DNA from: Bradyrhizobium oligotrophicum S58
GTDB lineage: Bacteria; Pseudomonadota; Alphaproteobacteria; Rhizobiales; Xanthobacteraceae
Direction: 5' to 3'
DNA length: 64,000 nt
NCBI RefSeq assembly: GCF_000344805.1
Contig: NC_020453.1
Coordinates: forward strand, 186,001-250,000
This document shows, one piece after another, positions 20,475 through 30,015 of the stretch. The notes under the pieces are model-generated. The model was not told where the DNA came from. It did not search any database and saw only the letters and a list, made by a program, of their open reading frames with translations. The position numbers and the translations under genes were made by a program. Each line of letters opens with the position of its first letter. Positions within the stretch are counted from its first letter, which is position 1.

Positions 20475-21158
20475 TCAGCGATGCCCGAAGATCGCCGAGC
20501 CGACCCGCACATGGGTGGCGCCGAACTGAATCGCGATGGCGAAATCGGCGCTCATGCCCATCGACAGATTCGCAAGGCCATTGCGCGCGGCGATCTTGGC
20601 CGTCAGCGCAAAATGCGGCCCCGGCGGGTCCTCGACCGGCGGAATGCACATCAGGCCCGAAATCTCGAGCCCGTAATCCCTGCGACAGGCAGTAATGAAG
20701 GCATCGGCGTCACCCGGCGCGATCCCCGCCTTCTGCGGCTCCTCGCCGGTGTTGAGCTGGACGAACAGCTGCGGATGCCGGCCCTGGGCGGCGATCTCCT
20801 TGGCCAGCGCGGCGCAGAGGCTCGGCCGGTCGACCGAATGAATCGCGTCGAACAGCGCCACTGCCTCTTTCGCCTTGTTGGATTGCAGCGGCCCGATCAG
20901 GTGCAGCGACAGCCCCGGATGCGCCGACATCAGCGCCGGCCATTTTCCCTTCGCCTCCTGGACGCGATTCTCGCCGAACACGCGCTGTCCGGCCGCGATC
21001 ACCGGCGCGATCGCGTCGGCGGCGAAGGTCTTCGACACCGCGATCAGCGTGACGGAGCCGCGATCGCGTTTGGCGTCGCTGCAGGCACGCAGGATTTCCT
21101 CCTCGACGGCGGCGAGGGCAGATGGCGAAGACGAGGGTGAGGCGTTCAAATCAGGCAC
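20475..21158 (-). CDS. Pyridoxal-phosphate homeostasis protein (YggS/PROSC family)
   Basis: 227 aa, alanine-racemase-like TIM barrel that binds PLP and balances PLP and amino-acid pools. The PLP Lys is in VTLIAVSKTF; further family motifs are FGENRVQEA, HLIGPLQSNKAKEAV, HSVDRPSL, and FVQLNTGEEPQKAGI. The C-terminal LSMGMSADF and THVRVGSAIFG match the phosphate-binding end. GTG start at 21158. It diverges from a diguanylate cyclase gene and converges on the hydratase. Confidence 0.95.
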   Translation of the reverse strand: MPDLNASPSSSPSALAAVEEEILRACSDAKRDRGSVTLIAVSKTFAADAIAPVIAAGQRVFGENRVQEAKGKWPALMSAHPGLSLHLIGPLQSNKAKEAVALFDAIHSVDRPSLCAALAKEIAAQGRHPQLFVQLNTGEEPQKAGIAPGDADAFITACRRDYGLEISGLMCIPPVEDPPGPHFALTAKIAARNGLANLSMGMSADFAIAIQFGATHVRVGSAIFGHR

Positions 21159-21213
21159 GATAGCGTCCGTCGGTCGGTAGATTCACGGGTTTGGCTGCAA
21201 TTTTACGGAGTTC

Positions 21214-21259
21214 GAGAAAGGGTTCTTGAACCCTTCTCCTTACCCTGCACGCCGGGGTA
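21214..21259. repeat. Two adjacent hairpins upstream of a diguanylate cyclase gene
   Basis: GAGAAAGGGTTC (21214-21225) pairs with GAACCCTTCTC (21228-21238) with one bulged A. It is followed by TACCC (about 21242-21246) pairing with GGGTA (about 21255-21259) around TGCACGCCG. They fill the short gap before the ATG at 21270, so they would be in its 5' leader if transcription starts upstream. They could equally be a degraded intergenic palindrome. Confidence 0.45.
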
Positions 21260-21269
21260 GGGGAAAGAA

Positions 21270-22976
21270 ATGCCAAGCATCCGCTTCAATCGCAATAGAG
21301 TGAAGCTGAACCGGCTCTTGGGGATCCGCGCGCGCCTGGCGCTGCTGGCCCTGATCCTGGTCGCGCCGCTGATGCTGGAGCGCACGCGCTCCCTGGAAAG
21401 CGCCAGGACCCGGCAGATTGCGCTCGCTTCCGAGGAATTCTTCGCTCTCGCCCGACAAAGCGCCGACATGCAGCGCGAGGTCATCATGTCGGTCGAGACC
21501 GTGCTGAAGTCGACCGCCTATGTCCGGGCGTCGGCCACCGGCGTGAGCCGCAGCTGCGACATGATGCGCGCCAGCCTGCCGGCGACGCTGCCCTGGATTC
21601 GCACCCTGATGATCGCCGGTCGCGACGGCCGCATCCAATGCTCGACGAATAACCAGTATGTCGGGCTCGATTTCAGTGATCGGCCGTATTTCCGCGGCGC
21701 CCAGGAAGCGCGCGATTTCGTCTTCAGCGACTATCTGCTGTCCAAGCCGACCCACATGCCGATCGTGATGGCCGCCTATCCGGTCGCCGCGATCACCGGC
21801 GAACCTGACGCCGTCATGCTGGCCAGCGTGAATCTGGAATGGATGTCCAAGATCATGAGCAATCTTGGCGGCCGGCCCGGCATCACGGCGGTGCTGATCG
21901 ACAGCGAAGGAACCGTGCTCGCGGCGCCGGCGGACCGCACCGAGCTGATCGGGCGGCCGCTCGACAGTGTCCCGTTGTTGTCGGCCGTCGCCGAGAGCGC
22001 GATGAGCTCGAGCAAGCCGACGGAGACGACGAGCTTCACGGCGGCCGATGGCTCCAAGCGGGCGATCACCTTCACGCGCATTGCCGACACCGGGTCGCGC
22101 CTGATCGTCAGCATCGACGAGACCCGCGTCACCGCCGCGATCGACCGCGAGATCCACAACGCCTATCTGCAGGCTGGCCTGGTGTGCCTGATCGTGCTGC
22201 TGGGCGCGCTGATTGCGGCCGAGAAGCTCATCGTCGGTCCCGTCAACATGCTCGCTGCAACGGCCAAGCGCTTCGGCCTCGGCCACTGGTCGGCGCGCGT
22301 CGCCACCAAGAACCTGCCGTCGGAGTTCGTGCCGCTGGCGAAGTCGTTCAATGCGATGGCCGCCAAGCTCGGCCAGCGCGAGCGCGAGCTGGTCGCCGCC
22401 AACGACCGGCTGACGGTGATGGCGTCGATCGACATGCTCTCGGGCCTTGCCAATCGCCGCGGCTTTCAGAACCGAATCGACGTCGAATGGGAACGCGCGC
22501 AGCAGACCGACAGCGAGGTCTCGCTGTTGATGATCGATGTCGATCATTTCAAGCTCTACAACGACACCTACGGCCATCCCGAGGGTGACGCCTGCCTGTC
22601 ACGGCTCGGGGAGGCGCTGGCGCAGATCGCGGGCGCAACGACGGCCTTTGCCGGCCGCTATGGCGGCGAGGAGTTCTGTTTGCTGCTGCCCGGCATGAAT
22701 GCGAGCGAAGCGCTGGAGGTCGGCGAGCAGGTGCGCACCGCGGTGCTGGATCTGGAGCTGCCGCATGCGACGTCCGCCCATCAGTGCGTCACCGTCAGTG
22801 TCGGCGTCGCCAGCGCGCGGCCCAACGACTTGCTCGCCCCATCCGATCTGATCGAAGCGGCCGATGCGGCGCTCTATGCCGCCAAGCATCGCGGCCGCAA
22901 CGCGGTGGTCGCGCATGGCTTCGTCGATGTCGACGAGAGCGACGACAGCGAAAGCAACGTGGCCCGCGTCGGCTGA
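21270..22976 (+). CDS. Membrane diguanylate cyclase (sensor-HAMP-GGDEF)
   Basis: 568 aa. A transmembrane helix (about 18-36) precedes a periplasmic double-Cache-like sensor (about 37-290, with DRPYFRGAQEARDFVFSDY), then a second helix, a HAMP-like linker and a GGDEF domain (about 390-550). The active site is GGEEF in RYGGEEFCLLLPG, with LANRRGF and MIDVDHFKLYNDTYGH, so it should make c-di-GMP. The RxxD inhibitory I-site expected five residues before GGEEF is absent, so feedback inhibition is not expected. ATG at 21270, just behind two hairpins. It converges on a second diguanylate cyclase with a 25-bp gap. Confidence 0.93.
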   Translation: MPSIRFNRNRVKLNRLLGIRARLALLALILVAPLMLERTRSLESARTRQIALASEEFFALARQSADMQREVIMSVETVLKSTAYVRASATGVSRSCDMMRASLPATLPWIRTLMIAGRDGRIQCSTNNQYVGLDFSDRPYFRGAQEARDFVFSDYLLSKPTHMPIVMAAYPVAAITGEPDAVMLASVNLEWMSKIMSNLGGRPGITAVLIDSEGTVLAAPADRTELIGRPLDSVPLLSAVAESAMSSSKPTETTSFTAADGSKRAITFTRIADTGSRLIVSIDETRVTAAIDREIHNAYLQAGLVCLIVLLGALIAAEKLIVGPVNMLAATAKRFGLGHWSARVATKNLPSEFVPLAKSFNAMAAKLGQRERELVAANDRLTVMASIDMLSGLANRRGFQNRIDVEWERAQQTDSEVSLLMIDVDHFKLYNDTYGHPEGDACLSRLGEALAQIAGATTAFAGRYGGEEFCLLLPGMNASEALEVGEQVRTAVLDLELPHATSAHQCVTVSVGVASARPNDLLAPSDLIEAADAALYAAKHRGRNAVVAHGFVDVDESDDSESNVARVG

Positions 22977-23001
22977 GCCAGCTTGATGAGTTGGGAGACG
23001 A

Positions 23002-24060
23002 TCAGCCGACGGCGAGCTTGCGGTCGAGCTCCAGCTCGGTGACGACGCGGTTGCGCCCGAGCTTCTTGGCCAGATAGAGCGCGCGGTCACAGCGGTCGAT
23101 CAGATCGGCCATCGATTCGCCGAACTGGAACTGGCCGACGCCGATCGACACCGTGATCTGCGGCAGCACCTCGCCAGTCGATCGCCGCGTGAACTGGCAG
23201 TCGGCGATGGTCCGACGGATGCGATCGGCGATCGCGGTGCATCCCTCGAGATCCGTCTGCGGCAACACCGCGATCAGCTCCTCGCCGCCGTAGCGCGCCG
23301 GCAGATCCTTTTCGCGCACGCGTTCACGCAGCGCCTTGGCCACGAGGCGCAGCACCTGGTCGCCGACACCATGGCCGTAATTGTCGTTGAACTTCTTGAA
23401 GTGGTCGACGTCGATCAGAAGAATGCTGAGCGGCTCGTCCCTCTCCATGGATTCGATCTGGACGTGGCGGAAGAACTCTTCGAGAGCACGGCGGTTCGGA
23501 AGCCCCGTCAGCGTATCGGTCCGCGCGCGCTGCTCAGATCTGTTGAGCGAATCCCTGATGGTGTCGAGCTCGCGAGACTTCTCGGCGAAGCTCGCCTCGA
23601 GTTTCGCGGCGCGCGCAGTCGCCTGGGCGAGCTCGCTGACGAGATTCTCGATGAGGATCTTCGGATCGACGCCCTGCTCGCTGCGTTCGGCGACGCCATC
23701 GATCGCCTCCATATGCGTGCGGTTGTCGGCGATCGCAGCCGTCAAGTAGTTCTTGGCGGAGTCCATCACGCCATGCAACTGCTGCGAGACTTTGTGGACG
23801 ACCGCAGCTTCCGTGCCCTGCTGGCCGATATAGGTGTCGAACAGCGCCTGGTTCGTGGTCTTGTCGAACTTGCGCTTGTTGCTGACGAGGATGTCGACCG
23901 CGCGCTTGAGGTCGGACGCCGAGCCCAGTGAGTATTTGAACCACAGATGGAAGTTGTTAGGCGTCGGTGGCACGCGCTGTTGAGCCATGGATTTCATGGC
24001 CTTTTCCGCGACAGTCGTCGCGTACTCGAAGTCAAGCTCGTCGAACGTAGCGCCGGACAC
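23002..24060 (-). CDS. Cytoplasmic GGDEF diguanylate cyclase
   Basis: 352 aa, no transmembrane segment. The N-terminal helical region (about 1-150) includes PTPNNFHLWFKYSLG. A coiled-coil-like stretch (about 155-205) leads to the GGDEF domain: TLTGLPNRRAL, LLIDVDHFKKFNDNYGHGVG and an active site reading GGEEL rather than GGEEF. An I-site REKD stands five residues before it. The GTG at 24060 is chosen because the 21 codons up to a possible TTG at 24123 are rich in rare A/T-ending codons; either could be right. Convergent with the membrane cyclase at 21270. Confidence 0.88.
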   Translation of the reverse strand: MSGATFDELDFEYATTVAEKAMKSMAQQRVPPTPNNFHLWFKYSLGSASDLKRAVDILVSNKRKFDKTTNQALFDTYIGQQGTEAAVVHKVSQQLHGVMDSAKNYLTAAIADNRTHMEAIDGVAERSEQGVDPKILIENLVSELAQATARAAKLEASFAEKSRELDTIRDSLNRSEQRARTDTLTGLPNRRALEEFFRHVQIESMERDEPLSILLIDVDHFKKFNDNYGHGVGDQVLRLVAKALRERVREKDLPARYGGEELIAVLPQTDLEGCTAIADRIRRTIADCQFTRRSTGEVLPQITVSIGVGQFQFGESMADLIDRCDRALYLAKKLGRNRVVTELELDRKLAVG

Positions 24061-24313
24061 GATGTGGAGTGATCCCAGATGCGGGCTTGAAGCCTGAATG
24101 TATGCACTCAGTCTCCCATTCAAGTCTTAACCGTGCCTCAACCCGACCTCCGACACGCCGGCCGCGGCCTGCAAAAAAACTCGCGATTACCATCGCTTAG
24201 CTGGTGCTCGAAATGGTATCATCATCTGCCGCCCCATTGACCGAGGTGCCGCTTTTGTGGCCTAGTCCGCCGTCGAAAAACGACGCGAATCCTCGAAAAT
24301 TATAAGCGATTCC

Positions 24314-26932
24314 ATGACATCCGAACGCTACAACGCCCGTGAAGCCGAGCCGCGCTGGCAGCGCCAGTGGGACGAGAAGGCGATCTTCGCCACCAAGAAC
24401 GACGATCCGCGTCCGAAATACTACGTACTCGAGATGTTTCCCTATCCGTCGGGACGCATCCATATCGGCCACGTCCGTAATTATACGCTCGGTGACGTAC
24501 TGGCCCGCTTCATGCGCGCAAAAGGTTTCAACGTCCTGCACCCGATGGGTTGGGATGCGTTCGGCCTGCCGGCGGAGAATGCAGCGATCGAGCGCAAGGT
24601 CGCGCCGAAGGCGTGGACCTACGACAACATCGCCGCGATGAAGAAGCAGCTGCGCTCGATCGGCCTGTCGCTCGACTGGGCCCGCGAGTTCGCGACCTGC
24701 GATCCATCCTACTACAAGCACCAGCAGAAGATGTTCCTCGACTTCATGCAGGCGGGGCTGGTCGAGCGCGAGAAGCGCAAGGTGAATTGGGATCCGGTCG
24801 ACATAACCGTGCTCGCCAACGAGCAGGTCATCGACGGTCGCGGCTGGCGCTCCGGTGCGGTGGTCGAACAGCGTGAGATGAACCAGTGGGTGTTCAAGAT
24901 CACGAAGTACGCGCAGGAGCTGCTGGACGCGCTGGACGGACTGGACCGCTGGCCGGACAAGGTGCGGCTGATGCAACGCAACTGGATCGGCCGCTCGGAG
25001 GGCCTGCTGATCCGCTTCGCGCTCGATCCGGCGACGACGCCTTCAGGCGAGTCCGAGTTGAAGATCTTCACGACCCGGCCGGACACGCTGTTCGGCGCCA
25101 AGTTCATGGCGATCTCGGCCGACCATCCGCTGGCCCAGGCGGCGGCAGCCAAGAACCCGGAACTCGCCGCGTTCGTCGCCGAGATCAAGCGGATCGGCAC
25201 CGCGCAGGAGGCGATCGATACTGCGGAGAAGCAGGGCTTCGACACCGGCATCCGGGCCGTGCATCCGTTCGACCCGAGCTGGACGCTGCCGGTCTATGTC
25301 GCCAATTTCGTGCTGATGGAATACGGCACCGGCGCCATCTTCGGCTGCCCGGCGCATGACCAGCGCGACCTCGACTTCGTCAACAAATACGGCCTCGGCA
25401 ACACGCCGGTGGTCTGCCCCGAAGGGCAAGACCCGGCGAGCTTCGTCATCACCGATACGGCCTATGACGGCGACGGCCGCATGATCAATTCCCGCTTCCT
25501 GGACGGTATGACGATCGCCCAGGCCAAGGAAGAGGTCGCCAAGCGGCTAGAGAGCGAGCAGCGCGGCGGAGCGCCGGTCGGCGAGCGCCAGGTCAATTTC
25601 CGCCTGCGCGATTGGGGCATCTCGCGCCAGCGCTATTGGGGCTGCCCGATCCCGGTGATCCATTGCCCGAGCTGCGATATCGTGCCGGCGCCGGAGCTGC
25701 CGGTCGTGCTGCCTGACGACGTCAGCTTCGACAAGCCGGGCAATGCGCTCGACCATCATCCGAGCTGGAAGCACGTCACCTGCCCCCAATGCGGCGGCAA
25801 GGCGCAGCGCGAGACCGACACCATGGACACCTTCGTGGATTCGTCCTGGTACTTTGCGCGCTTCACCGATCCATGGAACGAGGCCTCGCCGACGACGCCT
25901 GCGGTCGCCAACCGGATGATGCCGGTCGACCAGTATATCGGCGGCGTCGAGCACGCGATCCTGCATCTGCTCTACAGCCGGTTCTTCACCCGCGCGATGA
26001 AGGCCACCGGCCACGTCGCGATGGACGAGCCGTTCGCCGGCATGTTCACGCAGGGCATGGTGGTCCACGAGACCTACCAGAAAGCCGACGGCACCTATGT
26101 CACCCCGGCGGAGGTCAAGATCGAGGTCGGCGGCAACGGCCGCCGCGCGGTGCTGACTGCAACCGGCGAAGACATCAATGTCGGCCCGATCGAGAAGATG
26201 TCGAAGTCGAAGAAGAACACGGTCGACCCCGACGACATCATCGAGAGCTACGGCGCCGACGTCGCGCGCTGGTTCATGCTGTCGGACTCTCCGCCGGATC
26301 GCGACGTGATCTGGAGCGACGAGCGGGTGCAGGGCGCATCGCGCTTCGTCCAGCGGCTGTGGCGGCTGGTGAACGAATCGGTTGCTGCTGCCGCGGAGGC
26401 GCCCTCCTCCCGCCCGGCCGCGTTCGGTGCCGATGCCCTGGCGCTGCGCAAGGCCGCGCATGGCGCTCTCGACAAGGTGACCGGCGGCATCGAACGGCTG
26501 CATTTCAACGTCTGCCTGGCGCACATCCGGGAATTCGCCAATGCGCTGGCCGAGGTGCTGGGCCGGCCGACCGCGCCGGCGCCGGACCTGGCGTGGGCGA
26601 TCCGCGAGGCCGCAGGGATCCTGGTGCAGCTGTTCTCGCCGATGATGCCGCATCTGGCCGAGGAATGCTGGCAGGCGCTGGGCCAGACCGGGCTGATCTC
26701 GGAGGCCTCCTGGCCGCAAATCGAACGAGATTTGCTGGTTGAGGACAGCATGACCCTGGTGGTCCAGGTCAATGGCAAGAAGCGCGGAGAAGTCACAGTC
26801 GCCAGCAACGCGCAGAATCCGGAAATTGAGTCTGCCGTTTTGGCGCTCGATGCAGTAAAACTGGCGCTGGATGGCAAACCCGTCCGCAAGGTGATCATTG
26901 TTCCCAAGAGGATCGTGAATGTCGTCGGCTAG
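24314..26932 (+). CDS. leuS: Leucyl-tRNA synthetase
   Basis: Class I aminoacyl-tRNA synthetase. 872 aa, normal length. HIGH signature at residues 50-53 ([11 protein letters not shown]), CP1 editing domain in the middle ([14 protein letters not shown]), a zinc-type insert with [13 protein letters not shown] and [13 protein letters not shown], and the KMSKS loop ([10 protein letters not shown], about residue 627). The C-terminal anticodon-binding domain ends in [19 protein letters not shown] at 24314. First gene of leuS-lptE-holA, overlapping lptE by 14 bp. Confidence 0.99.
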   Translation: MTSERYNAREAEPRWQRQWDEKAIFATKNDDPRPKYYVLEMFPYPSGRIHIGHVRNYTLGDVLARFMRAKGFNVLHPMGWDAFGLPAENAAIERKVAPKAWTYDNIAAMKKQLRSIGLSLDWAREFATCDPSYYKHQQKMFLDFMQAGLVEREKRKVNWDPVDITVLANEQVIDGRGWRSGAVVEQREMNQWVFKITKYAQELLDALDGLDRWPDKVRLMQRNWIGRSEGLLIRFALDPATTPSGESELKIFTTRPDTLFGAKFMAISADHPLAQAAAAKNPELAAFVAEIKRIGTAQEAIDTAEKQGFDTGIRAVHPFDPSWTLPVYVANFVLMEYGTGAIFGCPAHDQRDLDFVNKYGLGNTPVVCPEGQDPASFVITDTAYDGDGRMINSRFLDGMTIAQAKEEVAKRLESEQRGGAPVGERQVNFRLRDWGISRQRYWGCPIPVIHCPSCDIVPAPELPVVLPDDVSFDKPGNALDHHPSWKHVTCPQCGGKAQRETDTMDTFVDSSWYFARFTDPWNEASPTTPAVANRMMPVDQYIGGVEHAILHLLYSRFFTRAMKATGHVAMDEPFAGMFTQGMVVHETYQKADGTYVTPAEVKIEVGGNGRRAVLTATGEDINVGPIEKMSKSKKNTVDPDDIIESYGADVARWFMLSDSPPDRDVIWSDERVQGASRFVQRLWRLVNESVAAAAEAPSSRPAAFGADALALRKAAHGALDKVTGGIERLHFNVCLAHIREFANALAEVLGRPTAPAPDLAWAIREAAGILVQLFSPMMPHLAEECWQALGQTGLISEASWPQIERDLLVEDSMTLVVQVNGKKRGEVTVASNAQNPEIESAVLALDAVKLALDGKPVRKVIIVPKRIVNVVG

Positions 26933-27470
26933 GTTCCGGATCGCTGCACGCCTGGTTGCCGTAGCCGCATTGGCCGGGCTGACGGCCGGCTGCTTCCAGC
27001 CGATGTATGCCGAGCATGCCGACGGCACGCCGGGCCTGCGCGACAAGCTGATGGGTGTCGAGCTGCCGCCGGTCGACAAGCCGAATGCCTCCCCCGAGGC
27101 CCGCATCGGCGTCGACATTCGCAACGCGCTCGCCTTCAAGCTCTACGGTACCGCGACCGGCACGGCCCCGACCCACAAGCTGGTGCTGAAATTCCAGACC
27201 AGCCGGTCCTCCCTGATCGTCTCGCAGACGACCGGCCTGCCAACCACGGAGAATGTCGGCCTCGACGTGCAGTACAATCTGGTCGAGCTGGCCACCAACA
27301 AGTCGGTGATGACCGGCACGACCTTCGCGCGCACGTCCTACGACATCCCCGGTTCGTACCAGCGGTTCGCCCGGCAGCGCGCGTTCCGTGACGCCGAGGA
27401 TCGCGCCTCTGAGGAGGTCGCCGAGAAGATCAAGACCCGGCTCGCGGCCTACTTCACCGCGGGCACCTGA
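26919..27470 (+). CDS. lptE: LPS-assembly lipoprotein LptE
   Basis: Outer-membrane lipoprotein that plugs LptD and helps insert lipopolysaccharide. 183 aa. Signal sequence with lipobox LTAGC (Cys 25), then CFQPMYAEH, the G-F/Y-x-P-L/M-Y beginning typical of LptE, and a conserved central segment ending in [21 protein letters not shown]. Starts inside the end of leuS at 26919 and is followed by holA after 18 bp. leuS-lptE-holA is the standard order. Confidence 0.95.
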   Translation: MSSARFRIAARLVAVAALAGLTAGCFQPMYAEHADGTPGLRDKLMGVELPPVDKPNASPEARIGVDIRNALAFKLYGTATGTAPTHKLVLKFQTSRSSLIVSQTTGLPTTENVGLDVQYNLVELATNKSVMTGTTFARTSYDIPGSYQRFARQRAFRDAEDRASEEVAEKIKTRLAAYFTAGT

Positions 27471-27488
27471 CTCACGGCGGAAACCGCC

Positions 27489-28517
27489 GTGGTCGCGCTG
27501 CGCGGAAAAGACATCGACGCCTTCCTTGCCAGACCGGATGCAGGCCACCCGCTGATCCTGCTGTACGGTCCCGATGCCGGCCTTGTCCGCGAACGGGCCG
27601 AGGCGCTGATTGCGTCGGCCGTCGACAATCCCGACGATCCGTTTTCCGTGGTCAGGCTGGACGGCGACGAGCTCGCCGCCGAGCCGTCGCGGCTGGTCGA
27701 CGAAGCCATGACCGTACCGCTGTTCGGCGGCCGCCGCGCCATCCGGGTCCGCGCCGGCTCGCGAAATTTTGCCAGCGGCGTCGAGACGCTGAGCGAGATG
27801 GACGTGCGGGATTGTCGCATCGTGATCGAGGCCGGCGACGTCAGGCCGGATTCGCCGCTGCGCAAGATCTGCGAGAAGGCCAGGACGGCGGTGGCCATCG
27901 GCTGCTACCCGGACACCGAGCGCGACCTCGCCAGGCTGATCGACGAAGAATTGCGCTTGGCCTCGCTGCGCATCTCGCCGGAGGCCCGCGCCTATCTGAT
28001 GGCGCTGCTCGGCGGCGACCGCCAGGCCTCGCGCAACGAGCTGCGCAAGCTGACCCTGTTTGCCCATGGCGAAGGTGAGGTGACGCTCGACCACGTGATG
28101 GCCGTGGTCGCCGACGCCTCCGAGATGAAGCTCGATCCGATCGTGGACGGCGCCTTTGGCGGCAAGCCCGAAATGGTCGAAACCGAGTTCGGCAAGGCGA
28201 TGATCGCCGGCACCTATCCCGGCGTGATCATCTCGGCGGCGCAACGCCACGCGGCCTGGCTGCACAAATCGGCGCTGGCCGTCGCGTCCGGCACACCCGT
28301 GTCGGCCATCCTCGAAGGCGGCTTTCCGCGGCTGCATTTCTCGCGCAAGCCGAGCGCCGAAACCGCGCTGCGCAATTTCTCCCCTGCCCGGCTGCTGCCA
28401 ATTATTGATCAGCTCGCGACGGCTGCGCTGGACATGCGCAAGCAGCCCGGCTTGGCCGCTGCGATCGCACAGCGGACGTTGTTGTCGATTGCGGTGAACG
28501 CACGGCGGAAAGGATGA
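27489..28517 (+). CDS. holA: DNA polymerase III delta subunit
   Basis: Clamp-loader delta subunit, opens the beta sliding clamp. 342 aa. AAA+-like domain without a functional Walker motif (LILLYGPDAGLVRERAEAL), RLDGDELAAEPSRLVDEAMT, then LLGGDRQASRNELRKLTLF and the C-terminal collar domain. GTG start at 27489 preceded by GGCGGA. Last gene of leuS-lptE-holA; downstream lies a repeat-filled gap. Confidence 0.96.
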   Translation: MVALRGKDIDAFLARPDAGHPLILLYGPDAGLVRERAEALIASAVDNPDDPFSVVRLDGDELAAEPSRLVDEAMTVPLFGGRRAIRVRAGSRNFASGVETLSEMDVRDCRIVIEAGDVRPDSPLRKICEKARTAVAIGCYPDTERDLARLIDEELRLASLRISPEARAYLMALLGGDRQASRNELRKLTLFAHGEGEVTLDHVMAVVADASEMKLDPIVDGAFGGKPEMVETEFGKAMIAGTYPGVIISAAQRHAAWLHKSALAVASGTPVSAILEGGFPRLHFSRKPSAETALRNFSPARLLPIIDQLATAALDMRKQPGLAAAIAQRTLLSIAVNARRKG

Positions 28518-28594
28518 TCGGTCCTTAGGCTTCTTCTGCCGTTCGCGAGCCGCAAAATCTCTGACGAAGGCCGAGACGTCCCTCCGATCTCCGT

Positions 28595-28703
28595 CGTCAT
28601 TCCGGGGCGACGCGCGCCAGCGCGGCGAGCCCGGAATCCATCAGGCCGCATCATCTGCCGTGAGATGGATTCCGGGCTCGTGCTGCGCACGCCCCGGAAT
28701 GCC
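28595..28703. repeat. Palindromic intergenic element (type 1)
   Basis: About 109 bp with mirrored ends: CGTCATTCCGGGGCG at the left, GCCCCGGAAT at the right. Inside, a second pair, GAGCCCGGAATCCAT and ATGGATTCCGGGCTC, forms nested inverted arms. The same arms recur at 53320-53502. It resembles the palindromic repeats I recall from Bradyrhizobium and Rhodopseudomonas intergenic regions. With the next repeat it fills most of the 424-bp gene-free gap 28518-28941 between holA and parB; I see nothing else there. Confidence 0.8.
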
Positions 28704-28774
28704 AGAGGAGAGAGCTGCGATGACCTTGAGCCGCCACTATTAGGTAGCAAAGACCATACGTCAAATGAGTAGCT

Positions 28775-28862
28775 CGTCATGCCCGGGCTTGACCCGGGCA
28801 TCCATCCACTTCGAGCGAAGTCGTCCAAAAGATGGATGGCCGGGTCAAGCCCGGCCATGACG
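28775..28862. repeat. Palindromic intergenic element (type 2)
   Basis: 88-bp long inverted repeat. The left arm CGTCATGCCCGGGCTTGACC (28775-28794), continuing with CGGGCATCCATCC, is mirrored by GGATGGCCGGGTCAAGCCCG followed by GCCATGACG at the right. The loop is roughly TTCGAGCGAAGTCGTCC. It would form a very stable stem on either strand. It lies between convergent holA and parB, and may serve as a transcription stop. Confidence 0.8.
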
Positions 28863-28941
28863 AAGAAGAGAGCGGAGCAACAAACTCTTGAGAGCCCGAG
28901 GCGTTGCCGCGGCGACGCCGTGAGAGCCACCAAACCCGCGA

Positions 28942-29835
28942 CTAGCCCTGCTCCAGCCGCCGCATCACCTCGTCGAGCTGTTCGAGGCTGCGGTAGGTGA
29001 TCTGCACGGTGCCACCGGGGTCGCGGTGGCTGATCGAGAGGGTGAGACCGAGCGCGTCGCCGACGCGCTTCTCCAGCGCAAGGGTGTCGGCGTCCTTCTT
29101 CTCGGGCGCCGCACTGCCGCCGCTGCGCGGCTTCTGCGGCTTGCGCTCCGGCACGCCCTCCTCATGCGCCAGCGCTTCGGTCTGGCGGACGTTGAGCCCT
29201 TCGGCGATGATCTTCTTCGCCGCCGACATCGGATCCGGCAAATTGATCAGCGCGCGCGCATGGCCGGCGGAGATCTGGCCCGTCGCGATGAAGCCCTGCA
29301 CCTCGGCCGGCAGCTTGGTCAGCCGCATCATGTTGGCGACGTGGCTGCGGCTCTTGCCGACGATCTTGGCGATGTCTTCCTGGTTGCGTTTGAACTCGTT
29401 GGCGAGCGCATGATAGCCCTGCGCCTCCTCCATCGGATTGAGGTCCTCGCGCTGCACGTTCTCGATGATGGCGAGCTCGAGCGCGTCGCTGTCGCTGACA
29501 TCGACCGGGACGATCGGCACCTCGTGCAGGCCGGCCGCCTGCGAGGCACGCCAGCGCCGCTCGCCGGCGATGATCTCGAACCGGTCCTGCTGGCCCTTCA
29601 CCGGGCGCACCACGATTGGCTGGATCACGCCATGCTGCTTGATCGACGCCGACAGCTCGGCGAGCTCGGCATCGGAAAACGTCTTGCGCGGATTGCGCGG
29701 GTTCGGCTTGAGAAACTCGATCGGCACCTTGCGCTGATTGCGCGGCCGCTCCGGCGGCGCTCCCGCCTCGCGACCGACGTCACCGATCAGACTTGCAAGG
29801 CCCCGGCCCAATCGCGATCGCGACTCGTCCGCCAT
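28942..29835 (-). CDS. parB: Chromosome partitioning protein ParB
   Basis: CTP-dependent DNA clamp that loads at parS sites and spreads; partner of ParA. 297 aa. N-terminal LGRGLASLIGD (ParA-contact motif), then the nuclease-like CTP-binding domain with GERRWRASQAAGL and IIENVQREDLNPMEEAQGY, the helix-turn-helix region EDIAKIVGKSRSHVANMMRL, and a C-terminal dimerisation domain. ATG at 29835 is chosen because it gives the family start MADESRSRLGRG; an open frame continues 20 codons upstream. It follows parA after a spacer with a hairpin. Six parS sites lie 2-5 kb away. Confidence 0.99.
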   Translation of the reverse strand: MADESRSRLGRGLASLIGDVGREAGAPPERPRNQRKVPIEFLKPNPRNPRKTFSDAELAELSASIKQHGVIQPIVVRPVKGQQDRFEIIAGERRWRASQAAGLHEVPIVPVDVSDSDALELAIIENVQREDLNPMEEAQGYHALANEFKRNQEDIAKIVGKSRSHVANMMRLTKLPAEVQGFIATGQISAGHARALINLPDPMSAAKKIIAEGLNVRQTEALAHEEGVPERKPQKPRSGGSAAPEKKDADTLALEKRVGDALGLTLSISHRDPGGTVQITYRSLEQLDEVMRRLEQG

Positions 29836-29979
29836 CGCCTTCTCCCTTGAATTCACGTCACACTCCGCCTGCCTTGACGCCCGACGATCGTCCATCCGGC
29901 CGTCGCATCACGCGCTGGCCACGATGGTCGATGCAAAGCGCGCCTCGATATCAAGACGCGCCGTCATATGAAGGATGAG

Positions 29980-30005
29980 GTCCGGACGGCTCGCGTCGTC
30001 CGGAC
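29980..30005 (-). repeat. 9-bp perfect hairpin between parA and parB
   Basis: GTCCGGACG (29980-29988) and CGTCCGGAC (29997-30005) form a perfect 9-bp stem with an 8-nt loop, starting 11 nt after the parA stop codon on the transcribed strand. No U-tract follows. It could be a partial terminator or an RNase-protective hairpin that sets the ParA:ParB ratio. Confidence 0.55.
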
Positions 30006-30015
30006 GCCTGCCGTC

